A DNA stretch of 64,000 nt from Sphingomonadales bacterium (GTDB taxonomy: Bacteria > Pseudomonadota > Alphaproteobacteria > Sphingomonadales > Sphingomonadaceae), in NCBI GenBank assembly GCA_016707885.1, contig JADJGU010000001.1, positions 871,501 to 935,500 of the forward strand, given 5' to 3'. The notes under the pieces were generated by a model. It did no database searches, was not told where the DNA came from, and saw only the letters and a program-made list of their open reading frames with translations. Both the position numbers and the translations under genes were made by a program. The number at the start of each line of letters is the position of its first letter. Position 1 is the stretch's first letter. This document shows positions 16,211-33,807 of the stretch, piece by piece.

Positions 16211-16881
16211 AGTCACTCCTCATCCTCGCCGCACTTCCAGAGGAAGCTGACGCCTTCCGCCCCGGGGAGGGTTGCATCGTCGAAGGCGAACCCATGCTCG
16301 TGCGCATCGTCGAAACAGGCGCCACCCGGATCACAATCGTCACCTGTGGACTTGGCAAGGTCAACGCAGCTTTGGCCGTCGGGCGCTACGCCAATGCCGA
16401 CACCGCACTGGTCGCGATGACCGGCACCTGCGGGCGGATCGGCGTAATACAAGGTGACTGCTTCTGGATCGCAAAGGCCATCCAGCACGACTATGGCGCA
16501 CGGCAGGCGGATGGCTTTGTCCATTATCGCGCGGGTGACTGGCCGATGGGCAATGCGCGCGACCATGCCTTTGCCGCTATGCCCGATCCGGGCTTAGGCC
16601 TGCCCCACGCAGCCATCGCCAGCGGCGATGTTTTCCTCGAATGCCCAGCGACAGCAGAGGCGCTGGCCAAACATCTCCGCACGCACTTGGTCGTCATGGA
16701 AGTCGCCGCAGTGGCACAGGCTGCTGAAGCCCTCGGCTTACCCTGGGTGGCCATCAAAGCCGTGACCGACGGCGCGGATGGCGAAAGCGCGGGCGATTTC
16801 AGCTTCAATTTGCGAAAAGCGGCACGAAAAGCAGCCGAGGCGATGGAACGGCTGGTCGCTTTCCCCATTCCGGCTCCTTGA
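16207..16881 (+). CDS. mtnN: 5'-methylthioadenosine/S-adenosylhomocysteine nucleosidase-like protein
   Basis: A 224-residue member of the PNP/UDP phosphorylase-1 fold. It opens with LLILAALPEEADAFRPG, then ITIVTCGLGKVNAALAVG and MTGTCGRIG. The purine site has VVMEVAAVAQAAEALGLPWVAIKAVTDGADG, in which the Glu of the ME pair and the Asp of TDGADG are the expected substrate-contact and acid residues. TTG at 16207 overlaps the apt stop. The likely reaction frees adenine from MTA/SAH, which Apt then salvages. The match to canonical MtnN is partial; another nucleoside hydrolase/phosphorylase of the superfamily is possible. Confidence 0.75.
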   Translation: MKSLLILAALPEEADAFRPGEGCIVEGEPMLVRIVETGATRITIVTCGLGKVNAALAVGRYANADTALVAMTGTCGRIGVIQGDCFWIAKAIQHDYGARQADGFVHYRAGDWPMGNARDHAFAAMPDPGLGLPHAAIASGDVFLECPATAEALAKHLRTHLVVMEVAAVAQAAEALGLPWVAIKAVTDGADGESAGDFSFNLRKAARKAAEAMERLVAFPIPAP

Positions 16882-17103
16882 CGCTAACGCCACCAAACCC
16901 TATACAGCGAACATCCGTCCACTCTTTCGGGATCGGGGCAAAACCGCGCATTGCCTCCAACGAATTGAAAGATAGGGCTTTTCTGACGCGATAGGCTGCT
17001 GGCCACCACCGATTCGAACGGGGTGATGCCATGCGGCCTTTTCGTTGTCGGAAATTCTGCGCTCGCAATTTGATTATTCTCTAGACGAGGCTGAGCAACA
17101 CTC

Positions 17104-21273
<4,170 letters not shown>

Positions 21274-21357
21274 CGGAACCGGGCGGCGACAACGCCGCCT
21301 TACCCCGCCAGCCCGCTTTCAATTTTCGGAGCCTTAAAGCTCCACGAGGAAACAAAG

Positions 21358-25620
<4,263 letters not shown>

Positions 25621-25640
25621 ACTCTTCGCAAGCAACACAC

Positions 25641-25676
25641 AAAAGCCCGCCGAAAGCGATTTCGGCGGGCTTTTTG
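25641..25676 (+). terminator. strong terminator after rpoC
   Basis: A 15-bp perfect stem: AAAAGCCCGCCGAAA (25641-25655) pairs with TTTCGGCGGGCTTTT (25660-25674) across a GCGA loop, followed by further T. Its A-rich left flank means it could also work on the minus strand, where the convergent esterase-like gene ends at 25723. Confidence 0.92.
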
Positions 25677-25722
25677 TTTGCCAGACTATTCAGCAACCTA
25701 CAGAAAACCGTCCGTCAAATGT

Positions 25723-26934
25723 TTAGCGTCCAGATTGTACCGGTTGAGCGGCGCGCTCTTCCAGAAACACCACCAATGCATCGAGGCGTTGCCACCATGC
25801 GGCTTGTCGAAAGCCATTTCCAAACGCCGCTGACGGGGCCTCACCGATTTTGCGCAACTGGCGCTTATCAAGATACTGGCGGTCAAATGAACTGTTTTGC
25901 AGCGCGCACATTTCTAATGAATTGCCCGGGGCCTCTGGCAAGCGAAGGCTTTCGCGTCCGGATCTTCGGGTTCCCGCAAGCGCGGAGAAGCCCAGCGCAA
26001 ATGCGCGCTTTCCATAGTCGCGCTTTATGTAGTGGCCTAGATTGGCGACGCCGGAAAAGTTAGTGGCTTCATCGGCACCATCGGCGATATGCACCGTTGC
26101 TGACCAGATCATGATTTTTGAATCTGGTTTCAAACGTTGCTTGAGCCATTGAAAGTTGGCGTACATCTGTCGATCGCGTGTCGCGATATGAGCAGAGCGG
26201 TGAGCCGAAAAATCGGATGTCAGGGCGACATCCAAATTGGCAAGCAGCATCCGCTTTTCCGCATTCTCAATACCTTCGCCGGCATCAAGCACAGCCTTTA
26301 TGGAAGCGATACAGCGCCGGGTTTCGGAAGTGCGGTCTGCAGAAAAGCCCTTGTATAAGTGATCCCGCACCAAGCGCCCGCAGCCGTCGGCAACTTCTTG
26401 AGGCAAGTCAGCGGTTAACTCGGCAACGGCGCCCGCATTGGCATAATCCTGGCCCAAACCACCGATCTGATGGTCAATACCACCGACGAACAGTTTTTTC
26501 CTATTCACCATCTCTGCCAAGAAAGGGAGTAGCGGTTGAAATTCGCGGTCGAACTTCCAAAGCCCCCCAATGGCCGAGGCGATGCGCTCTTCGGTGACGG
26601 GCACACCGTTTCGTTGAGCTCGACCGAGCGGGATGAATTCAGCAAAACTGGCTTCAAAAAGCAACGCGTTATAGCCGCATTGTGCCACTAGCCGTTCTAT
26701 CAATTGAATTTTGAACGCTTCGGTTTGGGCATCGCCATGCGACGCTTCACCCAGCATGGCGATGTCTTTGTTGCACATGTCTCGTACCGCCCGCTTGAGT
26801 ACCCGATCATTGACAGTGCTGCCTACCGCATTTTCCTGAGGTCCGCCAACAGCGGCAGAGGTGACGAAAGCCAGTGCAAGCGGAAGCAGAATCGAGCCGC
26901 TCAACCTAGTGAGCATGATTTTTGGAACGCTCAT
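25723..26934 (-). CDS. secreted erythromycin-esterase family protein
   Basis: A 403-residue protein with an N-terminal signal peptide (SGSILLPLALAFVTSAAVGG). The catalytic-type block AMLGEASHGDAQTEAFKIQLIERLVAQCGYNALLFEASFAEF matches the GE-x-x-HG and EA motifs of the EreA/EreB fold, and a later segment IMIWSATVHIADG corresponds to the W-x-x-x-H/N-x-H region. The family includes macrolide esterases, but most chromosomal exported relatives have no known substrate, so resistance should not be assumed. It converges on rpoC and is co-oriented with a small lipoprotein gene. Confidence 0.75.
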   Translation of the reverse strand: MSVPKIMLTRLSGSILLPLALAFVTSAAVGGPQENAVGSTVNDRVLKRAVRDMCNKDIAMLGEASHGDAQTEAFKIQLIERLVAQCGYNALLFEASFAEFIPLGRAQRNGVPVTEERIASAIGGLWKFDREFQPLLPFLAEMVNRKKLFVGGIDHQIGGLGQDYANAGAVAELTADLPQEVADGCGRLVRDHLYKGFSADRTSETRRCIASIKAVLDAGEGIENAEKRMLLANLDVALTSDFSAHRSAHIATRDRQMYANFQWLKQRLKPDSKIMIWSATVHIADGADEATNFSGVANLGHYIKRDYGKRAFALGFSALAGTRRSGRESLRLPEAPGNSLEMCALQNSSFDRQYLDKRQLRKIGEAPSAAFGNGFRQAAWWQRLDALVVFLEERAAQPVQSGR

Positions 26935-26968
26935 TCAAACTGGGCGACATGTCAGTTGCGCGAGCACA

Positions 26969-27274
26969 TCAGTCAATGCGGTCTTTTTCAGCGGCAATTT
27001 CGGCCTCGAGCGCTTCATAGCGCATGCAAGCCGCATCATCGCCATCCGCACAATCCTCACGCGCTTCGTCGCGTTTGCGCGCAAGCTTGCCGAGCCGCTC
27101 TTCCTGCTTGCGCAACTCACGTCCGCGTTTCTCGTCGGCCTCGGATTGACTGGTCGTCATGACATCGGCGGTTTTGGAGACAACTTTGATGGGTGCGGTC
27201 ACCACGTCTCCTACTACCGAGGCCACGCAGCCGGGGAGGAGAAAGACCAAGGGCAGAAAAATGAAAGGGCGCAT
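26969..27274 (-). CDS. small lipoprotein (DUF6726-like)
   Basis: A 101-residue predicted lipoprotein: MRPFIFLPLVFLLPGC gives a lipobox LPGC at Cys16. The mature part has VVTAPIKVVSKTADVMTTSQSEADEKRGRELRKQEERLGKLARKRDEA, a highly charged predicted coiled coil, plus two cysteines (C-ADGDDAA-C). This pattern is seen in short sphingomonad lipoproteins of unknown function. It probably sits at the inner or outer membrane with the helix in the periplasm. Confidence 0.65.
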   Translation of the reverse strand: MRPFIFLPLVFLLPGCVASVVGDVVTAPIKVVSKTADVMTTSQSEADEKRGRELRKQEERLGKLARKRDEAREDCADGDDAACMRYEALEAEIAAEKDRID

Positions 27275-27414
27275 GCATATTCTCCGGACTGGCGTTCAAA
27301 TAGCGTACTCATACCTTCCTGTCTCTGAACATTAGACGCTTTGACATCTGCTTTCGGATAAATCGTGATACTCTGCACCGGTCGCATTGGATGCGACAGG
27401 AGAGGAGGATTTCA

Positions 27415-28116
27415 ATGAGCAATATTCAACGGGGGATTGCCGAATTCATCGGCACATTCTGGCTGGTTTTGGGCGGCTGCGGCAGTGCGGTGATTTCTGC
27501 CGCCTTTCCAGAGGTTGGTATCGGCCTATTGGGCGTTTCGCTGGCATTCGGGTTGACGGTTGTGACCATGGCCTTTGCCATCGGCCATATTTCGGGTTGC
27601 CACCTGAATCCGGCGGTTACCTTCGGGCTGTGGGCGGGCGGGCGCTTCGATGCCAAAGACATACCGCTTTATGTGATTTCGCAAACCTTGGGCGCGATTG
27701 CCGCGGCTTTCACACTCTATGTGATTGCGACGGGGAAGGCCGACTATTCGCTCGCGAACAACGGCCTTGCGGCCAACGGCGTGGGTGAAGCATCGCCGGG
27801 TGGCTATGCGATGATGGCAGGCTTTCTGGTCGAGTTGCTGCTGACCTTTTTCTTCCTGTTCGTGATCATGGGTGTGACCGACGCCAAGGCGCCTGCAGGT
27901 TTTGCACCGCTGGCCATCGGCCTGATGCTGGCGCTGATCCACCTGATCTCGATTCCAGTGACCAACACTTCGGTCAATCCGGCACGGAGTACCGGCCCGG
28001 CGCTAGTGGTCGGCGGGCTCGCCTTGCAACAGCTATGGCTGTTCTGGGTCGCGCCGATCCTGGGCGGATTGCTCGGCGGTTTCGTCTATAAGGAACTCAA
28101 CAAGACAGCGGGTTAA
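27415..28116 (+). CDS. aqpZ: aquaporin Z
   Basis: A 233-residue water channel with six membrane helices and two NPA loops (HLNPAVT at residues 64-70 and SVNPARS at 186-192). The aromatic/arginine filter residues equivalent to E. coli F43, H174, T183 and R189 are present as F45, H176, T185 and R191, indicating water rather than glycerol transport. ATG at 27415 follows AGGAGAGGAGG. The 5' region has TTGACA at 27341 and GATACT at 27367, but the 20-bp spacing is long. A hairpin GTCGCAT/ATGCGAC (27381-27397) abuts the ribosome-binding site. Confidence 0.95.
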   Translation: MSNIQRGIAEFIGTFWLVLGGCGSAVISAAFPEVGIGLLGVSLAFGLTVVTMAFAIGHISGCHLNPAVTFGLWAGGRFDAKDIPLYVISQTLGAIAAAFTLYVIATGKADYSLANNGLAANGVGEASPGGYAMMAGFLVELLLTFFFLFVIMGVTDAKAPAGFAPLAIGLMLALIHLISIPVTNTSVNPARSTGPALVVGGLALQQLWLFWVAPILGGLLGGFVYKELNKTAG

Positions 28117-28122
28117 ATCGGC

Positions 28123-28992
28123 CTATCCGACGAGGCGCCGTGCCATGGCGCGGACCTCGTCGGCCATGTCAGGGCGCGATAGCGCCACGGCCAGATTGGC
28201 CTCGATATAACCGGTCTTTGATCCGCAGTCATAGCGTTCGCCATTAAAGGTCACGGCGTGGAATGGCTGGTTGCCGATCATCTGCGCCATCGCGTCGGTC
28301 AGCTGGATTTCGCCACCCGCACCTTTGCCCTGATGCTCGAGCACGCGCATCACCTCTGGCTGCAGGATGTAGCGACCTGAAATGATCAGGTTTGACGGCG
28401 CGGCCTCTACCGCAGGCTTTTCAACCAAGCCTTTGACCTCGGTCAGCTTGCCTTGCGCGCTGCCGGGATCAATCACGCCATAACTCGATACTTGTTCGTG
28501 CGGCACTTCGAGCACGCTTAGCAAATTACCGCCGACGCGGTTATATTCTGCCACCATCTGCGCCATGCAACCGGGCGTACCGTGCATGAATTCATCGGGA
28601 AGAAAGATAGCAAAGGGCTCATCCCCCACTATATCGCGTGCGCACCAGATCGCATGGCCGAGGCCCATTGGCTCCTGCTGACGGACATATGCACAATTGC
28701 CGGGCCCCAGACGTGTGGGCGCGAGCACGGAAATATCCTTGCCGCGGTCGGTCATTGTCCGCTCAAGTTCATAGGCAATGTCGAAATGGTCCTCGATCGC
28801 GCTTTTGCCGCGACCGGTGACAAAGATCATTTGCTCTATCCCCGCCTCGCGCGCTTCATCGACGGCATATTGGATCAGCGGGCGATCAACGACTGGCAGC
28901 ATCTCTTTCGGGATCGCCTTGGTCGCGGGAAGAAAGCGGGTGCCGAGCCCGGCGACAGGGAAGACGGCCTTGCGGATGGGTTTGTGCGTCAT
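28123..28992 (-). CDS. galU: UTP-glucose-1-phosphate uridylyltransferase
   Basis: A 289-residue enzyme making UDP-glucose from UTP and glucose-1-phosphate. The nucleotide-binding N-terminus is KAVFPVAGLGTRFLPATKAIPKEMLPVVDRPLIQYAV, with later GRGKSAIEDHFD, LPDEFM and KPAVEAAPSNLIISGRYIL. UDP-glucose (and UDP-glucuronate derived from it) feeds surface polysaccharides and, in sphingomonads, glycosphingolipids. It converges on aqpZ with a 6-nt gap. Confidence 0.95.
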   Translation of the reverse strand: MTHKPIRKAVFPVAGLGTRFLPATKAIPKEMLPVVDRPLIQYAVDEAREAGIEQMIFVTGRGKSAIEDHFDIAYELERTMTDRGKDISVLAPTRLGPGNCAYVRQQEPMGLGHAIWCARDIVGDEPFAIFLPDEFMHGTPGCMAQMVAEYNRVGGNLLSVLEVPHEQVSSYGVIDPGSAQGKLTEVKGLVEKPAVEAAPSNLIISGRYILQPEVMRVLEHQGKGAGGEIQLTDAMAQMIGNQPFHAVTFNGERYDCGSKTGYIEANLAVALSRPDMADEVRAMARRLVG

Positions 28993-29024
28993 GGCCTAAA
29001 CCATAACGAAACATGGTTAAATGT

Positions 29025-29552
29025 CTATGACACCAGCTTTTCTGCAAAACCCTTTTTCAGCTTGGCCAGCTTGGGCGGGATGACCGCAAGGCAATAGGGA
29101 TTGCGCTGGCCTTCGCCATCCCAATAGTCCTGATGATAATCCTCGGCTGGATACCAAGTGGCTGGTCCTTCGATCGTCGAGACAATCGGAGCAGGCCAAT
29201 CGGCTTGCGCGCGCATGATCGCTGCTTCCGCCTCGGTGCGCTGCTCGTCATCAAGCGGGAAGATCGCCGAGCGGTATTGCGTGCCGATATCATTGCCCTG
29301 CCGGTTGAGCTGGGTTGGATCATGCGTTGCAAAATGAATATCGAGCAGGTCGGCATAGCCTATCACGTCCGGGTCAAATCCAATGCGGATCGCCTCGGCA
29401 TGGCCAGTGGTACCGCTGCACACTGACTTGTAGTCCGGATTTTCGACGCTGCCGCCGATATAGCCGCTTTCCACCGAAAGCACGCCGTCCAGCTGTTTGA
29501 ACACCGCTTCGGTGCACCAGAAACATCCGCCTGCAAAAATTGCTTCAGCCAC
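29025..29552 (-). CDS. msrA: peptide-methionine (S)-S-oxide reductase
   Basis: A 175-residue repair enzyme with the catalytic GGCFWC motif (Cys10, Cys13) near the N-terminus, then ESGYIGG, YKSVCSGTTGHAEAIRI and HDPTQLNRQGNDIGTQYRS. There is no signal peptide, so it is cytoplasmic. GTG at 29552 is chosen because AAGGAAG lies about 6 nt upstream. This start lies inside the end of the RND pump gene (8-nt overlap), implying coupling of the two. Confidence 0.93.
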   Translation of the reverse strand: MAEAIFAGGCFWCTEAVFKQLDGVLSVESGYIGGSVENPDYKSVCSGTTGHAEAIRIGFDPDVIGYADLLDIHFATHDPTQLNRQGNDIGTQYRSAIFPLDDEQRTEAEAAIMRAQADWPAPIVSTIEGPATWYPAEDYHQDYWDGEGQRNPYCLAVIPPKLAKLKKGFAEKLVS

Positions 29553-32500
29553 TTGTCGCTTCCTTTGCCTCAGGCGCAACCGCTACCTTCTTTTCTTCGC
29601 GGCCGCGCACCACCAGCAGATACATGGCGGGCGTGACGATGCGCGACAAGAGGGTGGAGGAAATAAGTCCGCCGATCAGAACAATTGCTAGCGGGCCATA
29701 AAGGTTGCCCCCGAACATCGCCAGCGGCAGCAAGCCGCCAATTGCGGTAACCGAAGTGAGCAACACCGGCAGAAAGCGCACTTCGCCGGCTTGCTCGATG
29801 GCATCGCGAAGTCCCAAGCCCCGTTCGCGTAACTGCGACGTGAAATCGACTAGCAGGATCGAATTTTTGATCTCGATCCCGATCAGCGCAACGAAACCGA
29901 TGACCGCGAGGAAAGACAGGTTGTTCCCGGTGACGAGCAACGCGATCAGCCCGCCAAAGGTTCCCAGCGGAATCACCCCCGCCACCACCAGAGCCTCGCG
30001 AAACTGGCCAAATTCGGCAACCAATATGCCGAAAATAATGAATAATGCGATGAGGATGACCGGACCAAATCCGGAGAAAGTATCGTTGATTTTCTCCGCC
30101 TCTCCACCCACGCGGATCGAATAGCCCAATGGCAGTTTCAATTTATCGAGCTCGGTTTTGGCAGCTTGGGTGATTTTTGAGGGCAGCGCACCGGCCTGTG
30201 TCTGCGCCGTAATTTCCACGGTACGCTCCAGATTCCGGCGGGTAATCAGCGGCGCTACCGAGACCAACTGCGGATCAGTGATTTGGCCGAGCGCGACCGG
30301 GGCGCCACTGCGCGTCGCCACATAAATCTGATCGAGCGCCGAAACGGGCTGGGTATCTTGCAAAGGCAAGCGCACTGTGACTGGATAGCTATCGCCTTCA
30401 TTATCGCGGAACGTCCCCGCGCGTTCGCCGGACAGCGCGAGACGGATAATGCGCCGGGGCGAACCCGCCGGAATATCGAGCAATGCGGACTTGCCTTCGT
30501 CGATCTGCATGTCCAGATCGAGCCGGTCGGTTGCAACCGGGTTTACGACATCGCGGGTGCCAGGAATGTCGTGCAGCACGGCCTGAACACGTCCAGCCAG
30601 CTCTTTCAGCACTTTCAGGTCGGGCCCGACAACGCGAAACTCGACCGGCGCGTTAATCGGTGCGCCATTCTGGAACAGGACCAGCTTGACGCGCGCGCCG
30701 CTAATCTGGTCGAACTGCTTACGCAGACGGTCGACCATTTCCATGCTTTCCTGACCGCGCCAACGATCCATGACGGCAAGGATTTCCCCAATCGTCGTCG
30801 TTTCTGCCGTTTCAAAACTATTGTAGAAAACCGACGGATTTTTGCGCCCGACATTTTCAGCTCGAACTTCAATCGAGGGTTCCTTGGCTAGGATTTCGGA
30901 CGCCTTGCGAACGATCCTCCCCGTTTCCTCCAGGCTGGTACCTTGCTCCGCCTGCACGGTAACCCGGAAGTAGGAAGAATCGGCATTGGGAAACAGGCTG
31001 AAGCCAAGCACGGGAACAAGGGCAAAGGCACCAATGGTCAGGGCAAGAGCACCCCAGACCGTACGCCGGGGGTTTTCAAGCGCCTTGTGCAACAACGGAC
31101 GATAGAAGCGGTCGATTTTCTCCATCAGCCACCGCAACATTGCATTCCCATGTTCGTCGCCGTCGCGCTTCAGCAAACGGCTGGCCAGGAAGGGGATGAT
31201 GGTCAGCGAAATCACCAGCGATGCCGTCACCGTGAAGATGATGGTGCCGATGAAGCTCATCGTGAATTTGCCTGCACCTTCGGGCAGGAAAAGCATTGGA
31301 ACGAAAGCAAAAACCAGTACGCCGGTCGATCCCAGCACCGCCAGACTGATTTCCTTTGTCCCTTCAATTGCGGCCATCGTCCGGTCTTTGCCCATGCGCA
31401 AATGGCGTGACACATTTTCGATGACGACAATCGAGTCATCGACCAGCAAGCCCAGCGAGAGAATGAATCCGGCAACGACCAGCTGGCTGAGATTGAAACC
31501 AAAAGCGTAAACAGCAACCAGCCCCGACGCGAGCGATAGCGGGATCGAGACCATCACGATTACAGCCGCCCGCCAACCCAGCGGCAACAGCGTGAACATT
31601 ACCAAAAACAGTGCCAGCGAGAAATCGCGGGCCAGTTCGGCTAGGCGTTTGGCAATGTCGCGGCTCTGGTCGAATTGCAGGACCACCTCAATGTCCGGCG
31701 GCAGCACCTTTTTCTGGATTTCCAGTTCCTCGATTAAGGCATTGCGCAATTTGGTCGCATCGGTTCCTGCTTTCTGGTTTGCGGTGATCCAGATGGCACG
31801 CTTGCCATTATGATAGACGCGCGTGCGCGTTTCTTCAGCACCCCAAAATACAGTAGCGACATCACCGATACGCAGGATAGTTCCGTCGCTCGACCGCAAA
31901 GGTAGGTTGCGGATGGTATCAAGCGATTTGAACGCCCCGCCCGCTTCAACATTGAATCGCCTTGTGCCGCTGACCACAGCGCCGCTCGAAACATCGGCGC
32001 CGCCCAGCTTAAGCGCATCGGCGATGCTGCTCGCCGGAAGGCGCAGTTCAGCCAATCGTTCGGGTTTTATGGCAACGGTTACTTCCGGCTGCGAAAGGCC
32101 ATGCACCTCGGATTCGCGAACAGCGGCATAGCGCGAGAAAGCCTCACTTATGTCACGCCCATATTTTTCCATCCGCCGCCAGCTCGCATTCTCGCTAACC
32201 AGGGCGATCTGCAGCACCGAGGCGTTTGTGGTGCGCATTTTCTTGAAATCGAGCCGCGCCAGATCGGCAGGCAGACGACTCCGGATGGCCGTCACTTCGC
32301 GAACAGTGTCGTTGAAATAGCGGTCCGGGTCGCCTGACCAGTCAAATTCGGCACGTATGACCGAGCTGCTGTCATTACTGGTCGAAACGATCTCCTTGAC
32401 GTCCTCCAGCCCCTGCATCAGCTCTTCGATGGGTTTGGCGACCGTCTGCTCCATCTCTTCGGCATCGGCGCCGGGCTGGATCGCGGTAATGACGACAACG

Positions 32501-32628
32501 GGAAGCGGGAAATGCGGATCGACGGCGCGAGGGATGGACGTAAAGGCCGAATAGCCGAGCGCGATCAACAGGCTGAACATCACCAGCGTCAGCTGCCAGC
32601 GACGAATAGCAAATTCGGTGAAGTTCAT
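29545..32628 (-). CDS. RND family efflux transporter permease
   Basis: A 1027-residue inner-membrane proton/substrate antiporter: 12 membrane helices and two large periplasmic loops. TM4 carries the proton-relay Asp pair (SLGLLVDDSIVVIENVSRHLRMGKDR). The first helix and porter start (PRAVDPHFPLPVVVITAIQPGADAEEMEQTV) resemble divergent HAE/AcrB-like pumps. ATG at 32628 is used; the reading from a TTG 6 nt upstream is unlikely. It follows its adaptor gene by 33 nt. No TolC-type gene is nearby, so a shared outer-membrane channel is inferred. The substrate is unknown. Confidence 0.92.
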   Translation of the reverse strand: MNFTEFAIRRWQLTLVMFSLLIALGYSAFTSIPRAVDPHFPLPVVVITAIQPGADAEEMEQTVAKPIEELMQGLEDVKEIVSTSNDSSSVIRAEFDWSGDPDRYFNDTVREVTAIRSRLPADLARLDFKKMRTTNASVLQIALVSENASWRRMEKYGRDISEAFSRYAAVRESEVHGLSQPEVTVAIKPERLAELRLPASSIADALKLGGADVSSGAVVSGTRRFNVEAGGAFKSLDTIRNLPLRSSDGTILRIGDVATVFWGAEETRTRVYHNGKRAIWITANQKAGTDATKLRNALIEELEIQKKVLPPDIEVVLQFDQSRDIAKRLAELARDFSLALFLVMFTLLPLGWRAAVIVMVSIPLSLASGLVAVYAFGFNLSQLVVAGFILSLGLLVDDSIVVIENVSRHLRMGKDRTMAAIEGTKEISLAVLGSTGVLVFAFVPMLFLPEGAGKFTMSFIGTIIFTVTASLVISLTIIPFLASRLLKRDGDEHGNAMLRWLMEKIDRFYRPLLHKALENPRRTVWGALALTIGAFALVPVLGFSLFPNADSSYFRVTVQAEQGTSLEETGRIVRKASEILAKEPSIEVRAENVGRKNPSVFYNSFETAETTTIGEILAVMDRWRGQESMEMVDRLRKQFDQISGARVKLVLFQNGAPINAPVEFRVVGPDLKVLKELAGRVQAVLHDIPGTRDVVNPVATDRLDLDMQIDEGKSALLDIPAGSPRRIIRLALSGERAGTFRDNEGDSYPVTVRLPLQDTQPVSALDQIYVATRSGAPVALGQITDPQLVSVAPLITRRNLERTVEITAQTQAGALPSKITQAAKTELDKLKLPLGYSIRVGGEAEKINDTFSGFGPVILIALFIIFGILVAEFGQFREALVVAGVIPLGTFGGLIALLVTGNNLSFLAVIGFVALIGIEIKNSILLVDFTSQLRERGLGLRDAIEQAGEVRFLPVLLTSVTAIGGLLPLAMFGGNLYGPLAIVLIGGLISSTLLSRIVTPAMYLLVVRGREEKKVAVAPEAKEATSG

Positions 32629-32661
32629 GCGCAAACGTTCCGCTGCACCCGATGGCGCATA

Positions 32662-33723
32662 TCAGCCTGCCGCCTTTGTCATGCGCACCTTGGCACCGGT
32701 CCGCAATTTTTCCGCACCTGATACCACAAGCAGGTCTCCCTGCTTCAATCCGCCGGTAATGATGACAAACACATCCGTCAGCCGTTCAATCGCTACATTG
32801 CGCGTTTCGACGCGATTGGTCTTGACGTCGACGATATAGACAAGCCCTTCATTGGCACGGATTCCGAAAATCGCGCTCGCCGGGATCTGCAGTGATCCAT
32901 CTTCGGCAGCCGGCAGCTTGATGCTCGCCGTACCAATCTGCCCGGATTTCAGCTGGGCCGATGCAGGCAGACTGAACTGCACAGTAAATGCACCTGTTGC
33001 CTGATTGGCCCGACCGTCAATTTCACTAATAGTCGCGGTTACGGCAGCTTTGCCCAGCGCTTCCAGTGTGATCTCGGCAGGCATCCCTACGCGCAATTTG
33101 GTGGCATTTCGGTCGATAACCGGTGCGCGGAAAACGAAACCGTCATCGGCCTCGCCAAGGATGAGTGCGGGCGTACCCGCCGCGATAACCTGCCCAGGCT
33201 GGACATTCCGGGTCAACACCACGCCGCTCGACGGGGCATAGAGCTGAGCCGTGCCGCGTGCAAAACCAGCCTGTTCAACACGGGCACCCGCAGCTTTGGC
33301 AGCGGCCTCTGCCGCTTCATAACGCGATTTGGTGACCCAGCCTTCGGCGTAGAGTTGTTTGATACGTTCGTACTCGGCCTGCGCGCGACCACGTTCGGCC
33401 TCTGCAACATTGAGATCAGCGCCGACGCTGGTGGTATCAAGCGCCGCCAGCAGCGCGCCACGCTTTACAAAGTCACCTTCTTCAAAACGCACATTTGCAA
33501 CCTTGCCGGGAGTCGTAAAGCCCAGGGGCGTTTCGCGGCGATAGCGCACGGTTCCCACCGCGCTGATTGTCTGCACCATGTTGCTAGGTTGAACGGTCAT
33601 CACCTGAACGGGGAAAACCTCTTCGCTCGGCGCGGCCGTGTCCGCTTCCTTGCCATCACAGCCATGCAGCAGTGGCGACAGCAAAAGCGCAGTTATTGCA
33701 AAGCGATACACGTGGCCCGACAC
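32662..33723 (-). CDS. RND efflux periplasmic adaptor lipoprotein
   Basis: A 353-residue membrane-fusion protein. The signal peptide ends in lipobox LHGC (LLLSPLLHGCDGKE). It has the split biotinyl/lipoyl domain (RETPLGFTTPGKVANVRFEEGDFVKRGALLAALD and QLYAPSSGVVLTRNVQPGQVIAAGTPALIL), a coiled-coil hairpin (AEAERGRAQAEYERIKQLYAEGWVTKSRYEAAEAAAKAA) and beta-barrel/proximal domains. The start is GTG with GGGGAGG only 4 nt away. It forms a pump with the adjacent permease. Confidence 0.9.
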   Translation of the reverse strand: MSGHVYRFAITALLLSPLLHGCDGKEADTAAPSEEVFPVQVMTVQPSNMVQTISAVGTVRYRRETPLGFTTPGKVANVRFEEGDFVKRGALLAALDTTSVGADLNVAEAERGRAQAEYERIKQLYAEGWVTKSRYEAAEAAAKAAGARVEQAGFARGTAQLYAPSSGVVLTRNVQPGQVIAAGTPALILGEADDGFVFRAPVIDRNATKLRVGMPAEITLEALGKAAVTATISEIDGRANQATGAFTVQFSLPASAQLKSGQIGTASIKLPAAEDGSLQIPASAIFGIRANEGLVYIVDVKTNRVETRNVAIERLTDVFVIITGGLKQGDLLVVSGAEKLRTGAKVRMTKAAG

Positions 33724-33807
33724 GCAGCCTCCCCTTATATCTTTAGCACTGCTTGGTAGTGCAAAGTTGAACCCAAGGAAACTATCGATTGCAAATTGAA
33801 ATGCGAT

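Noticed and set aside
16882..17103. Specific rpoB promoter (TTGAAA at 16965)
   Set aside because: No acceptable -10 box at normal spacing; a promoter is expected here but could not be placed.
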